A stretch of DNA of 64,000 nucleotides from Stenotrophomonas sp. SY1 (GTDB lineage: Bacteria; Pseudomonadota; Gammaproteobacteria; Xanthomonadales; Xanthomonadaceae). The position numbers and the translations under genes are program-made. Positions 1-8,975 of the stretch are shown in pieces. The stretch spans positions 496,001 to 560,000 of the forward strand of contig NZ_JAJOYR010000001.1 in the NCBI RefSeq assembly GCF_021202945.1, written 5' to 3'. The stretch's first letter is position 1; every line of letters begins with the position of its first letter. The notes beneath the pieces were generated by a model that saw only the letters and a list, made by a program, of their open reading frames with translations, searched no databases and had not been told where the DNA came from.

Positions 1-2117
1 GCTTGATGGCGCTGGCGCGTCCGGGGCAGATTCTTCTGTCTTCGGTGGCCGAATCATTGTTGCGCGGTAGCTGGCAGGAGCTGGGGGCGCGTGCGGACGG
101 ACTGCAATGGAAATCGCACGGGCGCTGGCGCTTCAAGGGCATGCCCGAGCCGCTGGAAGTGTTCGAGGCCGGCAGGAAGGGACACGCACCGATGCGCATG
201 CCTGCGCGCTCGGCGAAGGCGCGTCGTGAGCTGCCGCTGTGGCGTCGTCCCGCCGCTCTGATAACCGAAGTGGCGCTGGTGACGGTGTTGGCAGTGGTTG
301 GCTGGGTGATGGTGCGGCCGGAGCCGGCGATTGCCTTTGCCGAGCGGGATTGGGTGGTCATCGCTGGTGTGGAGAACCATACGGGCGATCGCTTGCTGGA
401 TGGTTCGGTCGAACAGGCGTTCCGGATCAGTCTGGAGCAGTCCCGGTTCGTGAATGTCCTCAGTGAACTGAAGGTTCGCAAGACGCTGGGCCTGATGAAG
501 CAGAGCGCGGACCGGCCCATGAGCAGGAAAGTGGCGGGCGATATCGCCATGCGCGATGGCGCACGTGCCGTTCTGTTGGCCCGGGTCGATGAAGTCGGAA
601 GAAACCTTCGCTTCACCGTGGAAGTGGTTGATCCGCACGATGGCGGGACGATTGAATCCATCTCGGCGCAGGGCCATGGCGTCGAGTCGCTGCTTTCCTC
701 CATCGACGATGTGAGCGGGAAGTTGCGCGTGCGCTTCGGTGAATCAAAGGGGGCACTGGAGCGTGACTCCGCACCGTTGCCAGAGGTCATGACCGGCAGT
801 ATCGAGGCATTGCGCGCGTACTCTCTTGCCATCGATGCCATGGCGAACCGTGATTTGAGGTTGGCTGAGGATCTGTACAAGAGGGCGCTGCAACTGGATC
901 CGGAGTTCGCCTTGGCGCATATGGGCTTGGCCCGTATCTACTGGTCAGGTCTCGACGAGGCGCCTGCGCTCAGGGAACTGGAACAGGCATTGGCGTATCG
1001 CGACCGGCTGCCACGGCGTGACCAGCTGTATCTCGATGCGTGGGAGAGCGAGCTGCGCGCGGCGGCCTCGCCCCTGCCGCAATGGAAGCTGTTGGCGACG
1101 GTGTACCCGGACTACTTCGCAGGTGCGTCCAATACATCGTGGCATTTGATCGTGGACAACCGCTTCGATGAAGCGCTGCCATTCGCGCAGGCAGCAGCCG
1201 TTCCGCAGGATCCATTGCGTTCGGTTCCACTGGACCACGTGGGACGCATCCTGCTAGCCAATGGAAAGCCACAGCAGGCGCTTGAGGTATTCCGCCAAGC
1301 GGAACGGGAGAGTGGCGGGCGGCCGATTCGGTATTCCGCCAACGCCCTGGCGATTCTGGGCAGGGGTGATGAGGCGCGGGCAATTCTTGACGGCATGAAT
1401 GCCGTGTCAGGCAACCCGTCCAGCCTGTATTCGTCGCTGGATCGGATGAGCCTTGCATTGAGCCAGGGGCGCAACGCCGATGCCCTGCGCGAAGCCGCGC
1501 GTGCCCGACAGGCCTCAATCCAGTATGGCGAGGCGCATGAAACCCAGTTCGGCCTTGTCGAACAGAGCGTTCGTCTTCTTGCGGATCCGCATGGAAGTTC
1601 CGATGCGGAACTGCGCAAACTGTTCAACGTTTCCGTGGAGAACGCACGCGGCGAAGGAAATGTTCGCGGGAGGCAGGAGGCGCTGTTCCGGAGCATGGTG
1701 GCGATCTATATCGCGCAACGCTCTGGAATGCGCGAGTTCGCGTCATTGGCTTTGAAGCGTCTCCCACGGTTGCAGGAGCTGGATGGACAGAAATCGCTGG
1801 ATTGGATGCGGCTTCTCGTGAAGGCAACACAGGCCAGAATCGATGGGCGCCCCAGGGAAGCGGTCGACCTGTTGCTACCGTTGCTTGATGGACAGGAGGC
1901 TGTCCAGGTCCGCGCGCAGCTTGCTGTCGCCCTTGATGCCGTGGGTGATACGGAAGGGCGCGACGAACAACGGCGCTGGCTGGCCGCGAACGTTGGAAGG
2001 GCGTATGTGGAAATAAACGTCAACCAACTCCTGCAACCGCTCAATGTGGCTGATGCAACAGCGGCCGGGGGGCATCCCCCGGCCGCTTCCAGCACTCAGG
2101 CGTTGCTGTCGCCATAG
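1..2117 (+). CDS. Putative peptide modification system cyclase with TPR region (5' end cut by window)
   Basis: The gene is open from the left edge, so only its C-terminal ~704 residues are visible. Residues 1-57 look like the end of a class III adenylate/guanylate cyclase domain (GQILLSS, then a glycine-rich stretch and FKGMPEPLEVFE). A basic stretch and one membrane helix (about residues 85-104, ALITEVALVTVLAVVGWVMV) follow. The rest is a long TPR-like helical region, clearest around 270-320 (RAYSLAIDAMANRDLRLAED, then ALQLDPEFALAHMGLARIYW). This architecture next to an NHLP-like peptide and a SagB-like dehydrogenase matches the family known as putative peptide modification system cyclase (TIGR04510 from memory). 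Its actual role is unknown, whether signalling or assembly scaffold. The stop lies inside the 3' end of the opposite-strand peptide gene, a 22-bp overlap. Confidence 0.8.
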   Translation, partial: LMALARPGQILLSSVAESLLRGSWQELGARADGLQWKSHGRWRFKGMPEPLEVFEAGRKGHAPMRMPARSAKARRELPLWRRPAALITEVALVTVLAVVGWVMVRPEPAIAFAERDWVVIAGVENHTGDRLLDGSVEQAFRISLEQSRFVNVLSELKVRKTLGLMKQSADRPMSRKVAGDIAMRDGARAVLLARVDEVGRNLRFTVEVVDPHDGGTIESISAQGHGVESLLSSIDDVSGKLRVRFGESKGALERDSAPLPEVMTGSIEALRAYSLAIDAMANRDLRLAEDLYKRALQLDPEFALAHMGLARIYWSGLDEAPALRELEQALAYRDRLPRRDQLYLDAWESELRAAASPLPQWKLLATVYPDYFAGASNTSWHLIVDNRFDEALPFAQAAAVPQDPLRSVPLDHVGRILLANGKPQQALEVFRQAERESGGRPIRYSANALAILGRGDEARAILDGMNAVSGNPSSLYSSLDRMSLALSQGRNADALREAARARQASIQYGEAHETQFGLVEQSVRLLADPHGSSDAELRKLFNVSVENARGEGNVRGRQEALFRSMVAIYIAQRSGMREFASLALKRLPRLQELDGQKSLDWMRLLVKATQARIDGRPREAVDLLLPLLDGQEAVQVRAQLAVALDAVGDTEGRDEQRRWLAANVGRAYVEINVNQLLQPLNVADATAAGGHPPAASSTQALLSP

Positions 2118-2416
2118 CCGGTTGCCGCGTGGGCCGTTTTTCCGGCTTCGTAGCAGAAGACAACCGTCAGGCCGGCGACCGAGGTCAGGTACTGTTTCAA
2201 CATCGCTCGTGACTGTTGGAACTCCTCCTTGCTCGCCAGCTCTTCGAAATCCAGGCAGGCGACGTGCTCTTCTTCAGCAAGCACGTAACCGATATCCGCC
2301 AAGGCCTTGCGGGGATCGGCGGCAAAGAGGGCACGGTACTCATCGTCCGAGGAGAGCAGGTCAAGCAGCCTGTCGGCAACTGCGTCCGACAGCGGGGTGT
2401 GTCCGATCGGGTTCAT
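2096..2416 (-). CDS. NHLP-related RiPP precursor peptide (putative modified peptide)
   Basis: A 106-residue peptide on the minus strand. Residues 9-50 resemble a nitrile hydratase alpha-subunit-type leader: LSDAVADRLLDLLSSDDEYR, then FAADPRKALADIGYVLAEEE. Proteins of this leader type are known RiPP precursors. The remainder carries only two cysteines, C54 and C88, and ends in a small-residue tail (GLTVVFCYEAG, then KTAHAATGYGDSNA) that is a candidate core. The gene is convergent with the cyclase-like gene and divergent from the SagB-like dehydrogenase, which starts 74 bp away. This is the gene set described for the TIGR04509/04510/04511 putative modified-peptide systems (family numbers from memory). 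No leader-cleavage motif is obvious and no strong Shine-Dalgarno is seen. The modification and bioactivity are unknown. Confidence 0.8.
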   Translation of the reverse strand: MNPIGHTPLSDAVADRLLDLLSSDDEYRALFAADPRKALADIGYVLAEEEHVACLDFEELASKEEFQQSRAMLKQYLTSVAGLTVVFCYEAGKTAHAATGYGDSNA

Positions 2417-2489
2417 GGTGAAGTTCTATGTATGAGTGGCTGGATATCCAGGCTGCCCACAATATCGGCAGGATCTTGGCGATTTGAAT

Positions 2490-3665
2490 ATGAAACTTGT
2501 GGAAGTTCGTCGTTGCGCGGTTCTCTTCCTTGAGCCCACGGAGAATATCCGCTTCAGTCTGGGGGCGGTTCTTTCCGGTGGTGACGGTCTGCTCCGTCAC
2601 AGCGGCTGGCAGGCGATCGCCCCGCATCTGGAAGATGGTTGCGTGGAGATCGAGGAGTGGATGGCCGTCCTGCTCGGGAGGCTGAGCCCTTCCCGCTGGA
2701 TACCCTGGCAAGAGAGTGGCGGCTCTTACGAAGAAGTTCTTGCACTGATCCAGAAGGGATTGATCGTCGCTGCCGTTGATCTCCCCGGTATGGAGCATTT
2801 CCGAAGGAGTGACGAGCGAGTCCGTGCGGCGGACTGGTGGCCGTTGGCGGCAGCCTGCGCCATTCGGGGGCGGTGGTCGGATGTCGACAGCGCAGCGGAC
2901 ATGGAGCGGAACGGAACCAATACGGTTGCCGGTCTGCTGAAAACGCTTGGGAACCCCATGCCGGAGCAGGTAATCGAACCGGACTTGTACCTGTCGCGAG
3001 TTGAACCAGACGTCTTCGACCACTTGCTGCGCCGGCGGGTGACCTGTCGCAATTTCTCTGGGCAGCAGCTGGAAACTGCCACGTTCGCTCGAATGATGGA
3101 GAGAGTGTTCGCCGCGACCCATGTGGAGGAGCCAGCTCCGGGGCTTCGGTTTCTCAAGCGCAGCAGTCCGTCCGGCGGCGGATTTCATGCGACCGATGCC
3201 TACATCCTGGTGCAACGTGTGGACGGGGTGGCGCCAGGCCTCTACCGCTATCTCCCAGAGTCCCATGCACTGTCCAGGATTGGAGGAGAGCAGAGCGAAA
3301 CACAGCAGCTGGCGATGCAGATGGTGGCCGGCCAGCATTGGTTCGCCAATGCACCGGTAATTGTGGCGCTGGTGGCGACTTACCGCAGGAGCTTCTGGAA
3401 GTACCGCAACCATTCCAAGGCCCACAGGGCCCTGATCCTGGATGGTGGCCATCTGTCACAAACGTTGTATCTGTCGGCGACTGACCTGGGAATGGGAGCA
3501 TTCGTGACCGCCGCTATCAACGAAAAGCAGATCGAGACAATGTTCTCCCTGGATCCGCTGGAAAAGGGAGTAATCGCGGTGTGTGGCTTCGGCCATCGGG
3601 CCGACGCAATGGCGATTACCGAGTTTGATCCAGGTGGAGCCGTGTGGCCGGCAATGGATGGTTGA
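2490..3665 (+). CDS. SagB-like putative peptide maturation dehydrogenase
   Basis: A 391-residue protein starting MKLVEVRRCAVLFLEP. A GTG at 2436 would add 18 unconvincing residues. The C-terminal half is an FMN-dependent nitroreductase/SagB-type dehydrogenase. RRRVTCRNF at about 181-189 matches the N-terminal nitroreductase motif, SSPSGGGFHATDAYILV at about 225-241 matches the SagB flavin-site motif, and GLYRYLP follows. SagB enzymes oxidise azoline heterocycles in RiPPs to azoles. The N-terminal ~170 residues are divergent and may bind the peptide. It stands divergently from the precursor gene. No YcaO cyclodehydratase, radical SAM enzyme or transporter is visible to the right, so any such partner would have to lie left of the window or elsewhere. 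Matches the putative peptide maturation dehydrogenase family (TIGR04511 from memory). Confidence 0.82.
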   Translation: MKLVEVRRCAVLFLEPTENIRFSLGAVLSGGDGLLRHSGWQAIAPHLEDGCVEIEEWMAVLLGRLSPSRWIPWQESGGSYEEVLALIQKGLIVAAVDLPGMEHFRRSDERVRAADWWPLAAACAIRGRWSDVDSAADMERNGTNTVAGLLKTLGNPMPEQVIEPDLYLSRVEPDVFDHLLRRRVTCRNFSGQQLETATFARMMERVFAATHVEEPAPGLRFLKRSSPSGGGFHATDAYILVQRVDGVAPGLYRYLPESHALSRIGGEQSETQQLAMQMVAGQHWFANAPVIVALVATYRRSFWKYRNHSKAHRALILDGGHLSQTLYLSATDLGMGAFVTAAINEKQIETMFSLDPLEKGVIAVCGFGHRADAMAITEFDPGGAVWPAMDG

Positions 3666-3814
3666 GGCCAGCAAAGGCAGCCCGATGGGATGGATCGGCC
3701 TCGAGTCCCAGGGCTCGGTATAGACCTTGCGGGCCCAGCGATCTGTTGGCCTCGCCGGCCCCGGAACGGAAGACAGCGGGTGTGGCAGGCCTCGCCAGTC
3801 GAAGCCTGAAGAAC

Positions 3815-3840
3815 GGCCGCTGGTGTTGTCACCAGCGGCC
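3815..3840 (-). terminator. Hairpin terminator of the liu operon
   Basis: A perfect 11-bp stem (GGCCGCTGGTG / CACCAGCGGCC) with a 4-nt TTGT loop lies 15 bp beyond the stop of the carboxylase alpha-subunit gene. Reading the minus strand, the stem is followed by GTTCTTC, a modest U-rich tail. On the plus strand no T run follows, so it probably serves the minus-strand operon. Confidence 0.6.
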
Positions 3841-3854
3841 TGTCAGACAGGCAC

Positions 3855-5834
3855 TCACGATGCCTGCGTGGCTTCGAAATCCACCAGCACCGCGCCATCG
3901 CCCACCTGATCGCCAGCCTTGGCGCGGAAGCCGTGCACGGTGCCGTCGGCCGGGGCCTGCAGGGTGTGCTCCATCTTCATCGCCTCCATTACCAGCAGCG
4001 GCGTGCCGCGGGTGACGGTGCTGCCGGGCTCGACCAGCAGCGTGACCACGCGGCCGGGCATCGGCGCGAGCAGGCTGCCGCCGTGGTCGTTGGCGTTGTC
4101 GGCCTCGGCGACCGGGTCGTGCAGGGTGAAGCGCTGCTGCCGCTCATCGCCGAAGACATGCAGGACGTTGCCATTGCGCAATGCGTTGCCGCGATACAAG
4201 CGGTCACCGATCTGCAGCGTGTAGCCGTTGGCGCCTGCGTGGCCGGTCACCTGCTGCATCTCGTTACCGATTTGCACCTGCCAGCCCTCGCTGCTGCGGC
4301 GTACCTTCAGCACGTGTTGCTGCTGTAGCTGTTCCAGCGTGATTGAACGCGCGGCCGGACCGGTCAGGCGCCAGCTGTCGTTGATGGCCCATGGGGATGC
4401 GTTGTCGCTGACAGCCGCATTCTCGTTGGACGCCAGTACAGCGGCCAATGCCCAGTCGGCGGGCGTGGCGGCGTTGTGCTGGATATCCAGCGCATCGCGT
4501 TCACGTTCGATCAGTGCGGTATCCAGGTTGGCGTGGTGGAACGAATCGGTCATCACCAGACGTCGCAGGAACGCCGCATTGGTGGTGACACCCACCACCT
4601 GGCACTGCGCCAGCGCACGCTGCATGCGCTGCAGGGCGCGGTCACGGTCCACGTCCCAGACGATCAACTTGGCAATCATCGGGTCGTAGTACGGTGTGAT
4701 CGCATCGCCCTGTTCAACGCCGGCATCCACGCGCACGTTGGCATTGGTCTGCGGCAGGCGCAGGTGGCGCAGCGTGCCGGTGGAGGGCAGGAAGCCGCGG
4801 TCGGCGTCTTCGGCGTACAAGCGTGCTTCCAGCGCATGACCGTGAATCCGCAGTTGTTCCTGTGTCTTCGGCAGCGGCTGGCCGAAGGCGACACGCAGCT
4901 GCCATTCGACCAGATCGGTGCCGGTGATCATCTCGGTGACCGGATGCTCCACCTGCAGGCGGGTGTTCATTTCCATGAAATAGAAATCGCCATCCGGCCC
5001 AGCGATGAATTCCACCGTGCCAGCGCCCACGTAACCCACCGCACGTGCGGCGTCGGTCGCAGCCTTGCCCATCGCGGCGCGGCGCTCGGGCGTCATGCCG
5101 GGAGCGGGGGCTTCTTCCAGCACCTTCTGGTGACGGCGCTGCACCGAGCAATCGCGCTCGAACAGATACACCACGTTGCCCTGGCTGTCGCCGAACACCT
5201 GGATTTCAATATGACGCGGGCGCTCGACGTACTTCTCCACCAGCACATGCGCATTGCCGAATGCCGCCTGCGCCTCACGCTGGCAGCTGGCCAGGGCGGC
5301 CTCGAAATCCGCGCTGGCCTCGACCTTGCGCATGCCCTTGCCACCGCCGCCGGCACTGGCCTTGATCAGTACCGGATAGCCGATGGCGTCGGCCTGCGCG
5401 TGCAGGAAACCCGGTTCCTGGCGGTCGCCGTGATAGCCCGGCGTCAGCGGCACATTTGCCGCCTGCATCAAGGCCTTGGCCGCGCTCTTGTCGCCCATAG
5501 CGTCGATGGCGCTGGCCGGTGGGCCGATGAACACCACGCCTGCGTCCGCGCAGGCACGCGCAAAGCCGGCGTTCTCCGACAGGAAGCCGTAGCCCGGATG
5601 GATGGCCTGCGCACCCGTGCGGCGCGCAGCGTCGAGAATCACATCCGCGCGCAGATAACTTCCCGCTGCCGGTGCAGCGCCAATGTGCACGGCTTCGTCG
5701 GCCAGCCGCACATGCCGCGCATTGCGGTCCGCATCGGAATACACCGCTACCGTGGCGATGCCCAGGCGGCGGCAAGTGGTGATGACGCGGCAGGCGATTT
5801 CACCGCGGTTGGCGATCAGGATCTTGTTGAACAT
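3855..5834 (-). CDS. liuD: Methylcrotonyl-CoA carboxylase, biotin-carrying alpha subunit
   Basis: A 659-residue acyl-CoA carboxylase alpha subunit. It has an N-terminal biotin carboxylase (MFNKILIANRGEIACRV), an ATP-grasp with the glycine loop KASAGGGGKGMR, the EMNTRLQVEHPVTE signature, and a C-terminal biotinyl domain. The biotin lysine is K620 in VMEAMKMEH. The start is set at MFNKILIANRGE because upstream in-frame residues overlap the preceding gene. It lies 19 bp downstream of the carboxyltransferase subunit and after isovaleryl-CoA dehydrogenase, which fixes its role as 3-methylcrotonyl-CoA carboxylation in leucine degradation rather than acetyl- or propionyl-CoA carboxylation. It is the last gene of the operon and is followed by a hairpin terminator. 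Confidence 0.9.
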   Translation of the reverse strand: MFNKILIANRGEIACRVITTCRRLGIATVAVYSDADRNARHVRLADEAVHIGAAPAAGSYLRADVILDAARRTGAQAIHPGYGFLSENAGFARACADAGVVFIGPPASAIDAMGDKSAAKALMQAANVPLTPGYHGDRQEPGFLHAQADAIGYPVLIKASAGGGGKGMRKVEASADFEAALASCQREAQAAFGNAHVLVEKYVERPRHIEIQVFGDSQGNVVYLFERDCSVQRRHQKVLEEAPAPGMTPERRAAMGKAATDAARAVGYVGAGTVEFIAGPDGDFYFMEMNTRLQVEHPVTEMITGTDLVEWQLRVAFGQPLPKTQEQLRIHGHALEARLYAEDADRGFLPSTGTLRHLRLPQTNANVRVDAGVEQGDAITPYYDPMIAKLIVWDVDRDRALQRMQRALAQCQVVGVTTNAAFLRRLVMTDSFHHANLDTALIERERDALDIQHNAATPADWALAAVLASNENAAVSDNASPWAINDSWRLTGPAARSITLEQLQQQHVLKVRRSSEGWQVQIGNEMQQVTGHAGANGYTLQIGDRLYRGNALRNGNVLHVFGDERQQRFTLHDPVAEADNANDHGGSLLAPMPGRVVTLLVEPGSTVTRGTPLLVMEAMKMEHTLQAPADGTVHGFRAKAGDQVGDGAVLVDFEATQAS

Positions 5835-5853
5835 GGAAGGTCTCCGGTCGCCG

Positions 5854-7464
5854 TTACATGCGGAACACGCCGAAGCGTGTTTCCTGCGTAGGTGCATTGA
5901 GGCTGGCGGCCAGCGCCAGGCCGAGGATGCGGCGGGTGTCGGCTGGGTCGATCACGCCGTCGTCCCACAAGCGCGCACTCGCGTAGTACGGGTGCCCTTG
6001 CTGCTCGAACTGGTCGCGGATCGGCTGCTTGAACGCATCTTCTTCCGATGCCGACCACTGCCCGCCCTTGGCTTCGATGCCGTCGCGCTTGACCGTGGCC
6101 AGCACGCTGGCCGCCTGCTCGCCGCCCATCACGCCGATGCGCGCGTTCGGCCACATCCACAGGAAGTGCGGCGAATAGGCACGGCCGCACATGCCGTAAT
6201 TGCCGGCGCCGAACGAACCACCGATCACCACCGTGTACTTGGGCACGCGCGCGTTGGCCACGGCCATGACCAGCTTGGCGCCGTCTTTTGCGATACCGCC
6301 GTGTTCGTACTTGCGGCCGACCATGAAGCCGGTGATGTTCTGCAGGAATACCAGCGGGATGTTGCGCTGGCAGCACAGTTCGATGAAGTGCGCGCCCTTG
6401 AGCGCGGACTCGGAGAACAGGATGCCGTTGTTGGCGATGATGCCGACCGGATGGCCGTGCACATGTGCGAAGCCGGTGACCAGCGTGTTGCCGTAGCGCG
6501 GTTTGAACTCGTCAAAGCGCGAGCCATCGACCACGCGCATGATCACTTCGCGCACGTCATAAGGCTTGCGCGTATCGCTGGGAATCACGCCGTACAGCTC
6601 ATGTGCATCGAACAGCGGCGCTTCATCGGCCAGCAGCGCAACGCCCGGCGTCGGTTTGCGCCAGTTGAGGCTGGCGATGATGGCGCGCACCCGCGCCAGC
6701 GCCTGCAGGTCGTTGTCGGCCATGTGATCGGCAACGCCGGAAATGCGCGTATGCACATCGGCACCGCCCAGTTCCTCGGCGCTGACTACTTCACCGGTGG
6801 CGGCCTTCACGAGCGGCGGGCCGCCGAGGAAGATGGTGCCCTGTTCCTTGACGATGACCGTCTCGTCGCTCATCGCCGGCACATACGCGCCGCCGGCGGT
6901 GCAGCTGCCCATCACGCAGGCGATCTGCGGAATGCCCTGTGCCGACAGGTTGGCCTGGTTGTAGAAGATGCGACCGAAATGATCGCGGTCCGGGAATACC
7001 TCATCCTGCAACGGCAGGAAGGCGCCGCCGGAATCGACCAGGTAGATGCACGGCAGGCGGTTCTGCTGTGCGATTTCCTGCGCACGCAGATGCTTCTTCA
7101 CCGTGACCGGGTAGTAGGTGCCGCCCTTGACGGTGGCATCGTTGGCCACGATCAGGCATTCCACGCCCGACACGCGGCCAATGCCGGCGACCATGCCCGC
7201 GCCCGGAACCGGGTCGTCGTACATGCCGTGCGCGGCCAGCGGCGCGACTTCGAGGAACGGGCTGCCCGGATCGAGCAGGGCGTCGATGCGATCGCGCACC
7301 AGCAGCTTGCCGCGTGCGGTGTGCTTGGCTCGCGCTGCATCGCTGCCGCCACGCGCGGTGGCTTCCAGCGTCGTGCGCAGATCGTCAACCTGCGCCTGCA
7401 TGGCAGCACGGTTGGCTTCGAAGCTGTCGCTGCCGGGTTGCAGCTGGGTGGTGAGGATGGTCAT
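5854..7464 (-). CDS. liuB: Methylcrotonyl-CoA carboxylase, carboxyltransferase beta subunit
   Basis: A 536-residue biotin-dependent carboxyltransferase. It shows typical beta-subunit segments: [20 protein letters not shown] at the N-terminal domain, [37 protein letters not shown], and [20 protein letters not shown] near the end. The length matches MccB/LiuB (about 535). The start [12 protein letters not shown] is preferred over an ATG 30 bp upstream because family members begin this way. The enzyme carboxylates 3-methylcrotonyl-CoA together with the biotinylated alpha subunit encoded 19 bp downstream. The operon order is isovaleryl-CoA dehydrogenase, beta subunit, alpha subunit. No enoyl-CoA hydratase (liuC) separates the subunits here. 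Confidence 0.9.
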   Translation of the reverse strand: MTILTTQLQPGSDSFEANRAAMQAQVDDLRTTLEATARGGSDAARAKHTARGKLLVRDRIDALLDPGSPFLEVAPLAAHGMYDDPVPGAGMVAGIGRVSGVECLIVANDATVKGGTYYPVTVKKHLRAQEIAQQNRLPCIYLVDSGGAFLPLQDEVFPDRDHFGRIFYNQANLSAQGIPQIACVMGSCTAGGAYVPAMSDETVIVKEQGTIFLGGPPLVKAATGEVVSAEELGGADVHTRISGVADHMADNDLQALARVRAIIASLNWRKPTPGVALLADEAPLFDAHELYGVIPSDTRKPYDVREVIMRVVDGSRFDEFKPRYGNTLVTGFAHVHGHPVGIIANNGILFSESALKGAHFIELCCQRNIPLVFLQNITGFMVGRKYEHGGIAKDGAKLVMAVANARVPKYTVVIGGSFGAGNYGMCGRAYSPHFLWMWPNARIGVMGGEQAASVLATVKRDGIEAKGGQWSASEEDAFKQPIRDQFEQQGHPYYASARLWDDGVIDPADTRRILGLALAASLNAPTQETRFGVFRM

Positions 7465-7530
7465 GGCTGCGGAATCCTGGAGGTTCTGGAACATGCCTGT
7501 GCTCGCGAAGGCGGGAGCAGGGCTGTTGCA

Positions 7531-7655
7531 TCCCTTCTCCCTTTCAAGGGAGAAGGTGCCCCGAAGGGGCGGATGAGGGGAGCTCTTCGGACATTGAGTC
7601 CGCGTGCTCAGAGCTTCCCCTCACCCCAACCCCTCTCCCGCAAACGGGACAGGGG
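7531..7655. repeat. Intergenic paired-arm repeat between liuA and liuB
   Basis: Two facing arms (CCCTTCTCCCTTTCAAGGGA side and CCTCTCCCGCAAACGGGACA side) flank a short unrelated middle. Each arm has a small self-complementary core. The same style of element recurs at about 29.65 and 49.3 kb. It sits inside the catabolic operon, so the transcript would carry it as a folded spacer. Confidence 0.6.
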
Positions 7656-7666
7656 CTTGAGCGGTA

Positions 7667-8830
7667 TTACGCGGTCTTCTGGAACAACTCACGCCCGATC
7701 AGCATGCGGCGGATTTCAGAGGTTCCGGCGCCGATTTCGTACAACTTGGCATCACGCCACAAGCGGCCGGTCGGGTATTCGTTGATGTAGCCATTGCCGC
7801 CGAGGATCTGGATCGCTTCGCCAGCAGCCCACGTCGCCTTCTCGGCCGAATAGAGAATCGCACCGGCCGCATCCTGGCGCGTGGTACGGCCCTGGTCGCA
7901 GGCTTTGGCCACGGCATACACATAGGCGCGGCAGGCATTGAAGCCGACATACATGTCGGCCAGCTTGGCTTGGATCAGCTGGAACGTGCCGATCGCCTCG
8001 CCGAACTGCTTGCGCTCATGCACGTACGGCAGCACCACGTCCAGCGCAGCAGCCATCAGGCCCAGCGGGCCACCGGACAGCACCACGCGTTCGAAGTCCA
8101 AACCGGACATCAGTACCTTCACGCCGCCGCCGACCTCGCCCAGCACGTTTTCGACCGGCACCTCGCAGTCCTGGAATACCAGCTCGCAGGTGTTGGACGA
8201 ACGCATGCCCAGCTTGTCCAGCTTCTGCGCGGTGGAGAAACCCTTCATGCCCTTTTCGATGATGAAGGCGGTGATGCCGCGCGAACCGGCGCTGAGGTCG
8301 GTCTTGGCGTAGACGATCAGTACGTCCGCATCCGGGCCATTGGTGATCCACATCTTGTTGCCGTTGAGCACGTAATGGTCGCCGCGCTTGTCGGCGCGCA
8401 GCTTCATCGACACCACGTCCGAGCCGGCGCCCGGTTCGCTCATCGCCAATGCACCGACGTGTTCGCCGCTGCACAGCTTGGGCAGGTACTTGTGCTTCTG
8501 CGTTTCGCTGGCGTTCTTGCGCAGCTGGTTGAGGCACAGGTTGGAATGCGCGCCGTAGGACAAGCCAATGCCGCCGGAGGCACGGGAGATTTCCTCCATC
8601 GCCACCACGTGCGCCAGGTAGCCCATGCCGGTGCCGCCGTATTCTTCTTCCACGGTCATGCCCAGCAGGCCCTGCTCGCCGAACTGGCGCCACAGCTGGT
8701 TGGGGAAGTGGTTGGTCGCGTCGGCCTCTTCGGCCAGCGGCGCGATGTGCGCGGCGGCGAACTGGGCCACGCTTTGGCGCAGCATGTCGATCTCTTCGCC
8801 GAGATCGAAGGACAGGGAGGGGATGTGCAT
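7667..8830 (-). CDS. liuA: Isovaleryl-CoA dehydrogenase
   Basis: A 387-residue FAD acyl-CoA dehydrogenase. It has the usual ACAD signatures [13 protein letters not shown] and the C-terminal [13 protein letters not shown] and [12 protein letters not shown]. Glu247 in the segment [16 protein letters not shown] is at the position used as the catalytic base by isovaleryl-CoA dehydrogenases, rather than the C-terminal position of other acyl-CoA dehydrogenases. This supports a leucine-pathway substrate. The start at [13 protein letters not shown] gives the usual length. It is the first gene of the operon with both methylcrotonyl-CoA carboxylase subunits and is divergent from a TetR regulator. It converts isovaleryl-CoA to 3-methylcrotonyl-CoA, passing electrons to ETF. 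Confidence 0.9.
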   Translation of the reverse strand: MHIPSLSFDLGEEIDMLRQSVAQFAAAHIAPLAEEADATNHFPNQLWRQFGEQGLLGMTVEEEYGGTGMGYLAHVVAMEEISRASGGIGLSYGAHSNLCLNQLRKNASETQKHKYLPKLCSGEHVGALAMSEPGAGSDVVSMKLRADKRGDHYVLNGNKMWITNGPDADVLIVYAKTDLSAGSRGITAFIIEKGMKGFSTAQKLDKLGMRSSNTCELVFQDCEVPVENVLGEVGGGVKVLMSGLDFERVVLSGGPLGLMAAALDVVLPYVHERKQFGEAIGTFQLIQAKLADMYVGFNACRAYVYAVAKACDQGRTTRQDAAGAILYSAEKATWAAGEAIQILGGNGYINEYPTGRLWRDAKLYEIGAGTSEIRRMLIGRELFQKTA

Positions 8831-8948
8831 GGGGGCGACTCCAGTACGGCTTGGCGAGGGGGCGCTCCGGGTTGGGGGTGACGGTGAGGCCGTCAGCACG
8901 GGCGTTTGCGCGCAGCCTATCCCGTTGCAGCAAAAAAGTGAACACAAA

Positions 8949-8961
8949 TTCAAAAATTGAA
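8949..8961. promoter_or_regulatory. Candidate TetR operator between liuA and its regulator
   Basis: A perfect palindrome TTCAAAAATTGAA lies 15 bp before the TetR ATG, in an AT-rich island within high-GC sequence. It lies in the divergent promoter region shared with the liu operon. TetR proteins usually autoregulate through such palindromes. Operator function is inferred. Confidence 0.4.
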
Positions 8962-8975
8962 CCTAGAATCAGTAC

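Noticed and set aside
5683..7785. 700-codon open frame antisense to the methylcrotonyl-CoA carboxylase genes
   Set aside because: Shadow of high-GC codon bias; the sense strand encodes full-length LiuB and LiuD and the antisense product has no recognisable domain.
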